A stretch of DNA of 64,000 nt from Rhynchosporium graminicola (Eukaryota; Ascomycota; Leotiomycetes; Helotiales; Ploettnerulaceae): NCBI GenBank assembly GCA_900074885.1, contig FJUW01000040.1:186001-250000 (forward strand). Direction: 5' to 3'. The position numbers were made by a program, and so were the translations under genes. The notes under the pieces were generated by a model. The model did not search any database and had not been told where the DNA came from. It was given only the letters and a program-made list of their open reading frames with translations. This document shows, piece by piece, positions 1-13,236 of this stretch; within the stretch, counting starts at the first letter, position 1, and each line of letters opens with the position of its first letter.

Positions 1-1516
1 GTCTTGTCTCATCTTAGCTGGCCTTTCCGCATAGAAACCGTTACATATACAATTAATTGTCCAAGCTCCGACCCCAGGATTCCAGCCACGGCAATTGTAT
101 CAAGCACGCGGCACAAAGCCACCGATACGCAACACCGAGATCCATGCATTCATACGAGGAGACGTTCGCATATAGATTAATAATTGAGCTACATACCTCT
201 TGGTCATACGATTTTCCATAAACGTCAGTAAAGAATTGTTCAAAACTCATGAGAAAGAAACTTGAAGTCTTGATTGAGGCTGGATCATCCACGCGACTCA
301 GACAAGTACCACGAGGTCGATATGAAGATATTATTAGATTAAATGTGGACAGCCAATCAATGAATCTCCCTCCCATTTAAGGGCTGAGGCTGATGATCAA
401 CATAGTCTTGGCTTTGACGTACGGAAGGTACCGTATTAAGTCAGGTTCAGGTAAGATATGTACTCCGTGCTAGCAGCCTAGCGTGGTCAACTTCATGATA
501 TGAGAGATGTTTTACCAGAACCTACGTGTATGAAACACGAGGCTAACGCATGTCCTATCCTCCACAACATGAGTATGTGACCTAGCTAGGTATGTAAGGT
601 AGCAGCTCGTTTACTGACTACAAGTCAACATCAATGTACTCCAACATCCTTCAACACACTTCATAGGTATTCGACGTTACGAAAGAAAGAAAAACCCATC
701 AGAGACAAAACGAAGATATCTCCAAGACAGTAAATTTCAATCCCTACCGACAAATCTAAATCCATTTCACTGCCAGCAGAAGTTGGATCTCCGTACCTAT
801 CACCACTGCATGAGAAGAGAACTAATAAAAACCTCGTTACAGGCCTACAGAGAGTCACTGAATCGAGACTGTGGCATCCCCGTACGTTTTGGGCAATGTA
901 CCTACCAATACACGAGCAATTTCGAGGTATAATTCAAATTTACTTTTCTCTAGATGAAGTTCACCTACTATATAGACTGTAGGTTCGAGATTGAATTGCA
1001 TTCTTATTTCATTATTTATAGATAGATGTATATAGGCAGACGAAGGTACGAGTGTCAGAGCGGAAGGCAAGTAAAATTCTCACTTGTTCTTTTCGTCCCT
1101 TCCTTTTATAGCTAGCTCTATACCTGTCAACTTCCTATGCAGCAAACGCAAACGCAAGACAAGCCAAGCTGAATCGAAGCAAGCATGAAATAGTCAACTC
1201 GAATCGAAATTCAACACAGATGTAACGCTATCAAGTATGTGGAATTAGCACTAACGCTCGCTGACAAACATTCGGATACGTTTTTCGAAAAACAGGGAAT
1301 TTCTTGTTACATTCATACAAGGGTGTGTTGCCATTTGATCGCTCTTCCCTTCCCACCCTTGCGATGTTCATTCGCTATCTTGTTGCTTCGTTTAGCGCTT
1401 TCTTACTCGTCCACTTCCTTCCCTTCACTTTTTATATTCCGTTCGCTCTTCTTCCCTTTTCAGGCTTCCACTTCATATCTCATCGTTTCATCTCGTCAAA
1501 ATTATCATCAATCTCA
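1..1516. other. Intergenic, no gene recognised
   Basis: No reading frame here resembles a known protein, and no RNA gene is visible. The short open frames have no coding-like composition. The part next to the HDEL-protein gene at 1517 is its 3' flank and probably holds its 3' UTR and terminator. Confidence 0.5.
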
Positions 1517-4500
1517 TCATAGCTCATCATGAGAAGTAGCAGAGCTAACAGCACTACTCACACTACTCGCAAAATCCTCTACTCCCTCACTAGCCTGACG
1601 AACAGCATCACTCGCCCCCTCACCAGCCGAACTCGCGAACTCAGCAAGCTTGACACGGGCACTCTCTACAGCGGCAGACAAACGATTCTGTGCACTCTCA
1701 ATGGCTCCTTTCTCTGGTCCATAGATAGCTTGACTAGCTTGCGCAGTAGCTGAAGCGTAGACTTCGGCCATTGCAGCGGTTGCTTTCTCGTAAGTGCCTG
1801 TTTCGGTTCCGTAGATAGCCTCAGAGATGGCTTTTTGAGCGGAGAGAGCAGCGTCAGAGATGGAACTTTGAGCGGCTTCGACGTAGCCGGTTGTTGTACC
1901 GTATAACTTCTCGGATGCGACGCTTTGAGCGGAGCTGTAGGCTGATGCAGCAGCTGAGGTGGCTTCTTCGTAGGTGCCTTTTTGGCGGCCGTACAATTGA
2001 ACGCTAGCTGCCTCGACAGCTTCATTGACGCGGAGAGATGCGGAGTCGAGAATGGCTTCGAGACTTGGCGGTGGCGTGAAGACAGAGCCGAGGACAGAAG
2101 TGGCCGACGCGTAGGCCTCGCTGGCGACAGATGATGCTGAAGATGCGGCCTCAGCTGCTCCTGTATAGTATGCGGAACTGAGACGACCGTAAACAGACTC
2201 GGTAAAATCAGGCTCTTTGCCAGAAACGAGTTCTCCGATCAAAGATTGGACAACGGCATATTGTGATATGGCTCCGTCAGTGGCCTGTGCAGCGTACTCC
2301 TTGACCTCAGAAAGTAGTCTTCTAGTAACGAAGTAAGGCGTTGGTGCTCCATATACCTGCTCGCTTGCCTTTGTGATGAGTGCTTCCCAATTTTCACTGG
2401 CAGCTGATGCAACAGACTCGGTCCAAGGGTTTTCGGTACCATACACAGCAGAAAAGACCGAAGAGGATCCAAGCTCCAACTTCTCTGAAATGACAGAGTT
2501 GATGCTGGCAAATGACTCGGAGGCTTGAGACATTGCTGCGCTATACTGGGCAGAGGCAGCAGATACTAGAGTGACTGTAGGAACGTGCTCTGCGTTCTCG
2601 CTTCCGAGGCTAGATATTGATGCAAGGAGTTGGTCGAACTTGGATGATGCAGCTCCCACAGCTTCGGAGTAATGTACGGAAGCTGTGTTTAGAGCGGCTA
2701 CGAAACGATCCGTAGGGATTCCAGCAATCTTTACCCTAGCATCAGAGTAGAGGCTTTGATAGAGAGGGGTCTTTGCGGGCATAACAGCGGAGGAAGCCGA
2801 TTCCAAAAACTCGGAATAGCGAGCGTGAGCCATGCCGATACCTGCGTAGTATTGTTCTTGCATTTGTCCCAAAAGCTTTTGCTTTGCGGGTGCTCCTGTT
2901 TGGATTGCTGCCACATAGTCCTTTCCTTCTTTGTACTGAGAAGAAGCTCGACTAAGTCCATCCGATAGTTTGGCCTGGGCCACAGACGAGATGGAAGATA
3001 AGATGGACTGGTATGCAGGTGTTGGGAATCCATAAATAGCAGTAGATGCTGCTACGAGAGCAGACTGTAATCTCGAGCTAGCTGCCGCCTTCGAGTCAGA
3101 CAGTGCTGCCTCGACTGACGAGTACATCTCTTGGTGCATTGGCTGGGGCTCCCCAGAGATCTGGGCAGATACAAGAGATCGAGCGGAAGAATAATTTTCG
3201 TTTGCTTTGGATACAGCAGCGTTATAAGCATTTGTAGCCTGGGCGGCGATGGAATCGGTGACTGGCATTGGCGTTCCATAGAGGATGGCACTGGCACTAA
3301 GTTGATATAATTAGCTTTGGATCACTCACGACCCCCAATTCTGAGAACTTACGCTGCAACAGCCTCGTCATATTTGCTAGCAACGACACTGGAGATGCTC
3401 TCACCAGTGCCTTGTTCAGTTCCGTAGAGAGCAATACTGGCGGCAGACAGTGCACTCGAATACTTTTCGGCGGCGAGCTTTGTGACTGGCGAGTTTTCGA
3501 TAATCGTCGATTTTAGAAGTGCTTCGCTCACAGCATTTGTCATGTCAGCGTATCTGTCACCTGCTTGGCTCGCCATGCTTTGGAGCTTCTCGCTGTAACT
3601 GGCATCCTCGGAGTCGTCGACGATGTCATCAAAGATGATTTTTCGTTCTTCGACATGCTGAGCCATCGCGCCTCCCCAAATCTTCTTGGACGCAGTGCTT
3701 GAAGCTGAAGAGGCCGCAGAACTGACCGAACTTGATGTGTCAGTAGAACTCTTCGAAAGCGAGCTTGCGATGGAGGATGTAGCAGAGCTGAGCGAGCTGG
3801 ACACCTTTGACGCGCCCTCTGATAATTCGATAGTAGCAGAGGATACTGACGAGCTAGCGACTGCTGAGATGCTCGAAGCGGATTCTGAGATGATCGACAC
3901 GGCAGACTTGATGCTTGACGAAGCTTGCTCTACAACACCTGGTTTCTCGCCTGCAATGGACGATGAAGCTTTGGCCGAAAGACTACTGGCACTCTGGCTT
4001 GCAACAGACGCAACGCTCTCGATGATTCCAGTTGAGGTGCCAATGATGGAGCTGGAAGCTTGCTCAACGATACTGCTAGCTGAAGCCTTCGCTACAGAGG
4101 CGATACTTTCGACAGATCCCTGTTGTGCACCGATCACAGAGCTCGAAGCTTGATCAACAACACTGCTAGCCGAAGCCTTCGCAGCTGATGCGATACTCTC
4201 AATGGTACCTTGCTGCGTGCCGATGATAGAGCTCGAGACTTGGTCTGCAAGACTGCTCGCGCTCGCACTTCCAACAGAGATGACACTTTCAACGGTACCC
4301 TGAGTTTGAGTAGATGGAGCGACGGCCTCACTCAATTCAGTGGCCTTTTCGGCGACCTTTTGCATCACAACAGCAGCTTTGGCGGGCATGATCTTCGTGC
4401 TGAAATCATCACTCGAGTCGGCAGCCTGAATCTTCCAGCGTCCAGTCTCCTTCAGACGTGCAAGTTCCTTTGCTGAATCCTCAGCAATAACCATCGCCTG

Positions 4501-6142
4501 GTTTTCGATGTCCTCGGATGCGGCACGGGCCTTATCAAGTCCTGGATGGCTAGTGACAACTTTCTCTACATCAACCCGCCACTCGTCAAATTTGGTCTTC
4601 AGTTGATGATACTTCGCCCAGTCTTTGTGAGTGATACCGTCGGTCCAAGCCCATCTCATTCCTATTTCCTGCAGGCCGAGATCTCTGATGTGGTCGAGAA
4701 TCTCGAATGTGTCGCTAGCCGAGAGACTGATGAGCTCGTTGGTTTCACGATCGTAATTTTGTCTCCAGCTGCGAACGGCCTGTGCCTTTTCCTTGATGGC
4801 AATGCCAGCTTTACGAACGGCAGTTCTGAGTGCAGTTTCAGATTCTTCGGTGTCTTGCGAATCACTGACAATGGAGATTATCGCGCTCTTCAATTTCTTG
4901 AGGCTAGAGTTTACGGTCTCTTCGAGTTGGATGATATGTGCTTTGCCAACTTCCTCTGCTTGCTTTTGGATCATTCGATCGGTAATCTCGGTGATTCTTT
5001 CTTCGAGATCCACGGAACCTTCATCGGCGGCCTTGGCAAACTTCCCCTGCCATTCTTTAAGATCATGAGTGACGATCTTCTGAGCTTTCTCACGAACATC
5101 AACCTCTGATGCGGGTGTAGCTTCCGGCGCTTCTGAAGACTGCAGAATGGTTTCAGTCGAGGTAGGTTCCGGTATGGGAGTGGCATGCACAGAAGAGATC
5201 GAGGATGCGATAGATGACAGCGTCTGAGAGGCGATAGAGGCCGACGAAGAGCTGTCAATGTCCTCAACAACTGCCTTCAATTTCTTACCATCGCGGTATC
5301 TTCCCAAGCGCTCTCCAATCCTGACCAATTGTGGTTCGACATTCTCTCCGTACAGGATTCGGATTTGCGGCCAGACAGTACGGTCCAAGAACACAACAGC
5401 CGCAGTCCAAGCCCATTTCGAATAAGGAAGGGCGGTGTTGACTGCAAATTCATTTGTAATGCCGATTCCTTGCAGTACATATGGCTGTACAGAATTATAG
5501 GTCGGAAGGAGGTGTTCGTAGTATGTCTGCTGAGCACCGGTCTTTGCAATTTCGTAGTATGGGCCGGCCGCTGCAACAGCAGTGTCGACATGAGGACCGA
5601 GAGTCTCATCGTACTTCCCCTTCACCAATGTTTGGTACTTCTGAGCTTGCGGCTGGACGCTCTTGTCCCACTGAGCTTGACCGTATGCTTGTAGCTGTGC
5701 AACGCGAGGGGCCGCATATTTCTTTCCTAGAACTGTTGCAGGAGCAATTACTTTTCTGTCCAAGGTATCATAGTATGGCTTTGCAGCATCAAAATATGGA
5801 GCGGCATAGGTGGTATAGTAGGGCTCGAGATGCGGCGCAACTACCGAGCGTATTTGGAAGTATGGCTTGCAGATGGACGGAGAGGATTCAGTGATGAGAT
5901 CGACTGTTGATGGGCAGCGTACGAGAATGTTGAATATCGAAAGCCACGTCAAAGCTCTGCAGAGTGTTTAGTTTTGGACAGAAAAGAACCGGGAGAGCAT
6001 GAGTGACAGACCTGAATATAAAGCTGACGAGACCAAAGCTCTTTGTTGATTTCCGGACTGGCTTCGATCTAGGAGCTTTTGCGTGACCGTTCATCCCCTT
6101 CTGGCCAGGCTCTCCTGCCCTGCCGTTGCTTTCAACCGTCAT
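1517..6142 (-). CDS. Large ER-retained repeat protein with N-terminal membrane anchor and C-terminal HDEL
   Basis: Three exons (6012-6142, 3353-5956, 1517-3296) with introns of 55 and 56 bp carrying GTCTGT..CAG and GTAAGT..TAG borders. The spliced frame closes exactly and gives 1504 aa. Residues 20-35 are basic and residues 36-57 are hydrophobic, which suggests a signal anchor or uncleaved signal peptide. A Tyr/Pro/Ala-rich segment follows (roughly 75-280), then a Glu/Lys-rich helical middle. The rest is an Ala/Ser-rich repeat region in which units end in (I/L/V)YG-T-x-x-G or SS(I/V)(I/A)G-x-x-x-G followed by a Glu. I count about 14 units across exons 2 and 3. The last four residues are HDEL, the fungal ER-retrieval signal. 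Together these features suggest an anchored protein whose bulk lies in the ER lumen. The family is conserved in filamentous fungi as far as I recall, but I cannot assign a function. The start is the only ATG that leads into the anchor. Confidence 0.8.
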
Positions 6143-7729
6143 CTTCTACAAAAGCATAGAGCTTTTGAAGAAAATGCCCAGCTTCGAGCGTTCCTCGCGT
6201 GGTATTATTTATATGAGTAGGCTTCGAAAGATCTGCTCAGCGATGACCTAGAGGTGAGCGAGTGAACTTTTGCCGAGCTTGTTTGTTTAAGGTTTATTGT
6301 ATCAACAAGGGGTCGGAGCTTGATAAGAGGTGCAGAACTGCTCCTTCGTTTCTTTTAAACCTAGCAAACGAAAGCGATCTGCTGTTTTTGTAAGGCTGAC
6401 TGAGTAGATGAGATGTTGCGAGAGAGCAGGACGATAACAAAAATCGAAGTTTTCGAGACTCGTCAATTATGATACGCTTGGGTCCATCCTTTCTTCTGAC
6501 AGCTGGGCTCGAGCATCTGGGACAGTGCAAGTTATTCTAGCAGCAAGCATGCTAACGCAAACAGGGGGCGGGAGGTAAGACCAAGGACAAGGACAAGGCC
6601 AAGGACGAGAACGTCATTGCGGCCTTCATGTCCGACCTGCATGATGGATAGATACACATGCACGTGCACGTGCTACTAAGTACTTCTATGCATACACACG
6701 AGACTTGGGCCTGTCTGAGTGACGAGTGAGCACACGAGAACGAGAACGAGAACCTGGAAGCGACGATAACTTGATTCATTACAGTCAGTACCTAGGTATC
6801 TTGAAAGCTAACTACACAACACATTCCGATTGCAGAGTCACACATATTGTGCCAAGCAAGTTGAAGTTGAAATGAAGTGTCGGCGTGATTGATGTCTCGC
6901 ATCTTACAATGACCTAGGTAGGTAAGTAAGTACCTTTCTTACTTCCTGCTGCTCAGAATACTTTGTAAGAACCAATCAACTTAGATGCTTCGACCACTCT
7001 ATCCAACAATAAGGTACCTACCTACCTACCTACCTACCTACCTACCTACCTACCTACCTACCTACCTACCTACCTACCTACCTATCTACCTACCTACCTA
7101 CCTAGTTATCGAAAGTCCCATGACTCAAAGCCAAGACTAAGTAAGTACCACATCACTGACAAGTCCAACCGTACTCTGTGTAGTCAGTATTTGAATGTTG
7201 CATACCATCTTTAATAAACTACAAGTAGTGTCTGTACCGCTCACCAATCATGGGCCCGGATAATTTCCATTCCACTTCCATTGAAACTGGCTGGCAGCTC
7301 ACGTGGAGATAGAGGGTCCACGTGACCCTCGCAACGGACCCTCGGCGGCCGCTTCAACCCCAGCGGCACTCTGACGCCTCATTGCGCTGGTATTCAAGAA
7401 CATTCCCATGCTGTCTGGCAAATATCAACTCAACCCCACCAAATATTAACTTGCAAGAATCGGCGCATCACATCAGATCGCGAGGTATTTGTCGAATCCG
7501 GACTTGGTATTGACTTCCACGTTAAAACCCCAACAGACGGGTCCTAAGACTCTCACCGGCTATCCGATATCAGCCTTTCGAGAATCCTCCGTGAGGCCGA
7601 GGGTTACTGCATACTATTGCAGATGGTCCTACAGCATCGATGATCGTTGGGCCTTGCCTGTTTGCTCCTTTCCTATATCCTCGCGCTAGTTCTTTTGGAG
7701 AATTCACCTTCACCTGATTGGGAGTTAGG
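6143..7729. other. Divergent intergenic region (HDEL protein / Doa10)
   Basis: Shared upstream region of two divergently transcribed ER genes. It contains short purine-rich repeats (GGACAA-type near 6578-6606, GAGAAC-type near 6735-6752) and a long TACC microsatellite at 7014-7104. The last about 400 bp are GC-richer and probably include the Doa10 promoter and leader. No gene is visible. Confidence 0.5.
7014..7104. repeat. (TACC)n tetranucleotide microsatellite
   Basis: About 22 head-to-tail copies of CCTA/TACC with a single C-to-T change near 7085. Related shorter TAGGTAGG and TACCTAGG motifs lie around it at 6790-6950. Confidence 0.95.
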
Positions 7730-10700
7730 ATGGCGGACACACAAGATGGCCAGGTGGTATTCCCGGATCTCATGAACGACCCTCAATATACAACCAACTT
7801 CGACGAGGAGAATGATGGGTCTGCTGATGCAGATACATGCAGGATATGTCGAGCGGAGGGTACGGATACGGAAGCCCTGTTCCATCCGTGCAAGTGTAGT
7901 GGAAGCATTAAGTTTGTCCACCAGGACTGCTTGATGGAATGGCTGTCACATTCGCAGAAGAAGCACTGCGAGCTTTGCAAAACTCCCTTCCGGTTCACGA
8001 AATTATATTCTCCGAACATGCCAAAATCACTTCCTTTACCAGTACTGCTTCGACATGTTGTTGTGCATTCAATTAAGAATGTTGCAACATGGCTCAGATT
8101 CTGCGTTGTGGCAGTTGTTTGGTTAGGATGCCTCCCGTTCGTCATCAGACAGGTCTGGCGTCTATTGTTTTGGTTTAGCGATGGTGGATGGCCCCAAGAC
8201 TCTATACCTACGGTTTCGAGTAACCGTACTTCGTCGGAACAGGATTTAAAGATGGCCCTCGAAATCCAGAAACTCGCAAAAATAGTTGCGAATGGGACGT
8301 CCCCAGTAACGCCACTACAGGATAGCCAGACTACATCTGCTCATGTAGGGAGCCTGGTGGAAAAGCTGATGGAGTTTTTGGCGCCTGTCGCTCGTGGCAA
8401 GAATATCAGTGATTCGGACCCCTTGATTGCTGGATTACTCAACACGGTGTACTACGCATTAGGCTTCCAGAACGCGGCAGATGAAACCAATATGACTGCA
8501 AGTCTTCCACAAAATATCATGGGCTCGACCGTGGGACCTCACCACTCTACACTTCTCGGTGATGTGAGGTTCTTGCGGAATTTGACAAGAAATTCACACA
8601 TCAATCAGCTTGTGATAACGATAGCCGAAGGATATGTTATTACACTGCTAGTTGTTGTATGTTTCATTCTTGTATTTTTGATCCGGGAATGGGTTGTTCA
8701 ACAACAGCCAGGAATCAATGTGGGTGCTGGCTTCAACGCAGAATTCGCCCCTCCTGAAAGAGCGAGAGATCTAGCAAATAGAGATCCAGCTCAAGAGGGT
8801 CGTCTTCGCGTTCATGATGATAACCTCATTGAAAATGGGCATGGTCTAGGGGATATTGAAAGGCGTCCGATAGTGCAACCACGTCGAAGAAATAATGAGA
8901 TAGACGAAGTTGTCCAGCTTGCGCAACAAACCGATGAGCTTTTGGAGGACCTACGTCAAACAGGAGGCGATTCTGCTCCAATTCATCGGCCTGCTCCGAT
9001 TCGTGACGCTCTTACGCCAGCAGCAGAAATTCAACGAGCTATTACCGAGCAGCCAAGAATGACGGAAGAATTTCTTGCCATATGGCGAAGGGCAGACAAT
9101 GATCCGTTGGAGGTGTTACGTATCATCGAGAGAGAGGACAAGAGTGAACAAATGCGGTATTGGGTTAATGCTATGAAACTGCTTACTAAGCAAGACTTGC
9201 AAGGCTCTGGACCTCGCAATCCTTCACGGTCTCCGAATTTGGCGTCGCGGTCGTCGGCGCGTGGTGAGGTGGTATTGTCCTTGCTCGAGCCTGATCGTTT
9301 GAGCGACAACGTCACAAACCCAGCCACGGTCTCGGCAAGTGGTAACCGAAGTAGAGCTAGTTCGGAGAGTTGGGAGGACGTCGAATCACTCCATTGCCAG
9401 TATCAGAGGCGTGCCCCGGACGATTCGGTAAACGATGCAGACATTGAAGACCAAGCGTCTGACAAGGGGAAAGGGAAGGCAGTTCAAGAACCAGTAGAAG
9501 AAGACACTTTGATCACTAGTCTTCAAGAGAGAGTTGAAAAGGGTACTTCGCCCAGGCTGAAAGGCCGAGGACTACCGACCCAGATTTTCGAGCAAAATAT
9601 TGGATCGACGGAGTTCTCAAGTCTCCCTTGGATGCACTCTGGAATCAATGGCGCTTCTCTGAGTGCTTCCAGACCACGAGCTATTTCAGATGGGCCGCAA
9701 CCTCGCGACACAATCTCTCCTCTTGCTAACAACAGCTGGAGTTTCTCCAATCTCGATGCTCAAGTCACTCAGATTGATGATAATGTTCCCGCATCGTCAT
9801 GGAGTAAGGAAAACCGTAAACCGGTCGCTGAGCGTGACTTGCAGACAGGACCCGGGACGCAGATTGCCGAACCTAGAGAGGGCCAATCAAGTTCGTTTGA
9901 TCAAGCAAACCAGGGCTGGAAAGATGCTCAAGATCGTCGCGTCCAGCGGGCGTTCGAGAAGGCTAGAGAGGCTCGTGGAATTAAAGAAGAGCCTCAAGTT
10001 CAAAGCCAGGTACAGGAACCAATAGAAGAACATTCTAGCTCGGAAGAGCCTTTACACATAGTCGGTCAAGATGGTCTTACGCGAGGTGCCCGAAATTGGG
10101 ATGAAGTTTTCGACGCAAATCCAGTCGAGTCCAGCACCAATTCTGAGGCAGGCCTCGACGCAAATCCGAATAATTTGCCAGAAGATGCTCCACTTCCCGC
10201 AGAACTCGCCCCTGTGCTAGCACGTCCCCTTGCGCCCCAAGGTTTCATGGGACGTGTTGCTGACTTTCTCTGGGGAGGAGTCAATGATGACAGACGCGAG
10301 GAGGATCTGGGCGGAAACGATGAACACATTGTTCAAGACATGGCAGCTGAAGCTCCGTTTGTCCCTGTTGCTCACCATGATCATTTCGATGATCACACTG
10401 ACGACGATGACGATTTTGCACTGCCTGACCCGGATGCGGTCGAAGCTGCAATTGCTGCTGGCTTGGATCCAAATGATCCCGATGCTATGGATGAAGTCGA
10501 GGATTTTGAAGGTATCATGGAACTCGTCGGAATGCGAGGACCGATATTTAGTCTGGTTCAAAACGCCTTGTTCAGTGCGTTCTTATTGGCTCTGACAGTC
10601 GCAATCGGCGTTTGGATTCCATACAATATTGGTAGAGTCTCTCTCTTGCTAACTGCCAATCCTGGACCGGCCTTCAAACTGCCTCTACGGTTTACATTCG

Positions 10701-13236
10701 GAATTGCAGCATTTTTACAAGATGTCTGCCTTTCAATACTGGGTTTACTGTCCTACGCTACATTGTGGCTTCTCTCAACGCCACTCGAGCTCTTATCGTC
10801 CTACTCACCTATCAGAAGTACGTCGATTGCCTCAAGAAGGTTTGCTCTAGGTTCTACCGCCATAGGTCTTTCACACGATGCCGTCGACCGTATTCTGAAT
10901 GGAACCCAGAGCAGTCTCACAAATATGTTCGAATCCGAAATGTTTGCGTTCTCAGCAGCGTCACATGAATCTTTGATCTTGATGAGATCATTCATTCTCA
11001 ACGTTCTTGCTAGCATTGGTCATGCTATCACATACATCTTTACTGGGGATTACCATGTGAGTGTTGGAGCTATCTTGCAACTCATTGCTGGGGTAGCACA
11101 ACATTGCTGGGGTCTACTTGCTGCATTGCCCGCACTCTTAGCAAAGCCTGATTCTTGGGTTATCAGTCTTGAAGTTAGTAAGCGCGCAGCTCCCCTCAAT
11201 CCCGAGCTCAGTGTTTGGGATGGCACAGACCGATTTTGGGCAGTATTCGCAGGTTACACTGCTCTCTTTCTACTCGGAGCGCTTTACGTGAAGAAAGGGT
11301 CGCCATTTTCAACAGGTCAAGCTGGACGTGAATGGGAAGCCACAGTTATTGATCTACTTAATCAGGCCGGAGGTGTCATCAAGGTGATCTTAATCATCAG
11401 TATCGAAATGCTGGTGTTCCCACTTTACTGTGGACTCCTTCTCGACGGTGCTTTACTGCCTCTATTTGAGCAGACAACCATCATGTCTCGCATCCATTTT
11501 ACGATTAAATCTCCCCTCACCTCTATCTTCGTACATTGGTTCGTAGGAACTTGTTATATGTTCCATTTCGCCCTATTCGTCTCAATGTGTCGAAAGATCA
11601 TGCGCAAGGGTGTACTATGTAAGTCTAATCGGGCCCGTGCTTCAGAAAGTGACTGATATACCTAGATTTTATTCGTGATCCTGATGATCCCACATTTCAT
11701 CCTGTACGAGACGTTCTGGAGCGGAACGTAGCAACTCAGCTTCGAAAAATTCTTTTCAGTGCCCTTGTTTACGGCGGATTGGTTGTTATCTGCTTGGGTG
11801 GCGTTGTCTGGGGATTAGCATATGCATTTAAGGACGTGCTCCCAATTCACTGGTCTTCCAATGAGCCAGTGTTGGAGTTTCCGATCGATTTATTATTTTA
11901 TAACTTTTTGATGCCTTTGGCAGTCAAATTCTTTAAGCCCTCAGATGGGCTGCATGCCATGTACAGTTGGTGGTTTCGCCGTTGCGCACGAATGCTTCGC
12001 CTTACTTGGTTCATGTTCGACGAGCGAAAGCAGGATGAGGAGGGCTATAATGTTCGCCGAACCTGGAAGGACATCTTCAAGGGCACCACTACAGATTCGC
12101 TAAAGAAAATCAAAACCGATGATATCGAAAAGCCATTTGTGGAAGACCCGGAACTGGTGGTCTACTTCCGCATGGACGGTCACTATGTCAGAGCACCAGC
12201 ATCCGACCAGGTCAGAATACCCAAAAACATGTCCACGTTTCTTGAGGTCAATGAAGCGAACGAGCCTCTTGGTTCCAAAGGTGAAGATGACGACATGTTT
12301 CACAGCAAGAAAAAGTTCAAGCAAGTCTACCTTCCACCTCGGTTTCGCACGAGAATATTCCTCTTCATCCTCTCCATATGGTTGTTCGCGGCTCTTACTG
12401 GCGTCTCTATCACAATTTTGCCCCTAGTTCTAGGTCGGTATATTTTTGCCAAGATGATTCCGACGCATGTCCGCAAGAATGATGTCTACGCCTTTTCGAT
12501 TGGCATTTACATTCTGGGCTCACTATTGTATGCGGCTCTACATGTCAGGCAATTCGTCTTGTACATTCCGGGCGCCATCAACGTCGATGCAGACACCCCA
12601 CAAAATGTCCGTCGGCGTGTCACCACGATTGCATCTCGGGTCGGACGCATCACCTGGACATACACTGCATTTCTCTTCATCTTACCTACCCTATTCTCCT
12701 TCCTCGTCGAATTCTACCTCATCGTACCACTCCACACCTACTTCGCAATCGACGAACGGCACGTCATGCATTTCGTCCAAAGCTGGACCTTGGGTCTCCT
12801 CTACGTCAAGCTCACCACCCGAATTACCCTATGGTACGAAGACTCTCGCCCTGCTCAATCGCTTCGCGCTATCATCCGCAACGGCTACCTAGACCCGGAC
12901 GCGCGTCTTGCGACACGAAGCTTCATCCTCCCTGTCGGGCTTGCTCTCTGCTTGGCACTCTTTACTCCATGGTGTTTTGCAAAGATGATGATCTTGACGA
13001 TTCTTAAAGACAGACCTGAGAAACATACCGTGGCGTACAGGTACGCGTATCCGATGTGTCTTTCACTATGCTTCATCTTTTACGCGGCATATGTCCTGCT
13101 TGGCTTGCTTAAGGATTGGAGAATGACGATCAGAGATGAGGTTTATTTGATTGGTGAACGGTTACACAATTTCGGGGACAGGAAGGCGGTATCTAGTGCT
13201 GTAGGTGTGCCGAATGTGAGAAGGATTGACACCTGA
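7730..13236 (+). CDS. SSM4: ER membrane RING-CH E3 ubiquitin ligase, Doa10/Ssm4/TEB4 family
   Basis: Two exons (7730-11618 and 11666-13236) separated by a 47-bp GTAAGT..TAG intron. The product is 1819 aa. Residues 37-83 form a C4HC3 RING-CH finger (CRIC..CKCSGS..H..C..W..CELC), the N-terminal hallmark of Doa10/MARCH6. Several hydrophobic membrane segments follow (near residues 110-145 and 300-330), then a long acidic, disordered stretch, then a polytopic C-terminal half. The splice joins the conserved segment GVLYFIRDPDDPTFHP, typical of this family. In yeast, Doa10 ubiquitinates misfolded ER, cytosolic and nuclear proteins for degradation (ERAD-C) with Ubc6/Ubc7. The protein is longer than yeast Doa10 (about 1320 aa), mainly through the disordered insert, as is common in filamentous fungi. 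The start is the first ATG of the open frame and lies just before the RING. Confidence 0.96.

Noticed and set aside
53..376. 107-codon minus-strand frame near the window start
   Set aside because: No domain recognised, no supporting splice signals; could at most be an unrecognised fragment.
3686..4153. 155-codon plus-strand frame opposite the HDEL-protein gene
   Set aside because: It is the antisense of the Ala/Ser-rich repeats; its acidic composition simply mirrors the real gene.
4546..5109. 187-codon plus-strand frame opposite the HDEL-protein gene
   Set aside because: Shadow frame on the opposite strand of a well-supported exon, with no independent homology.
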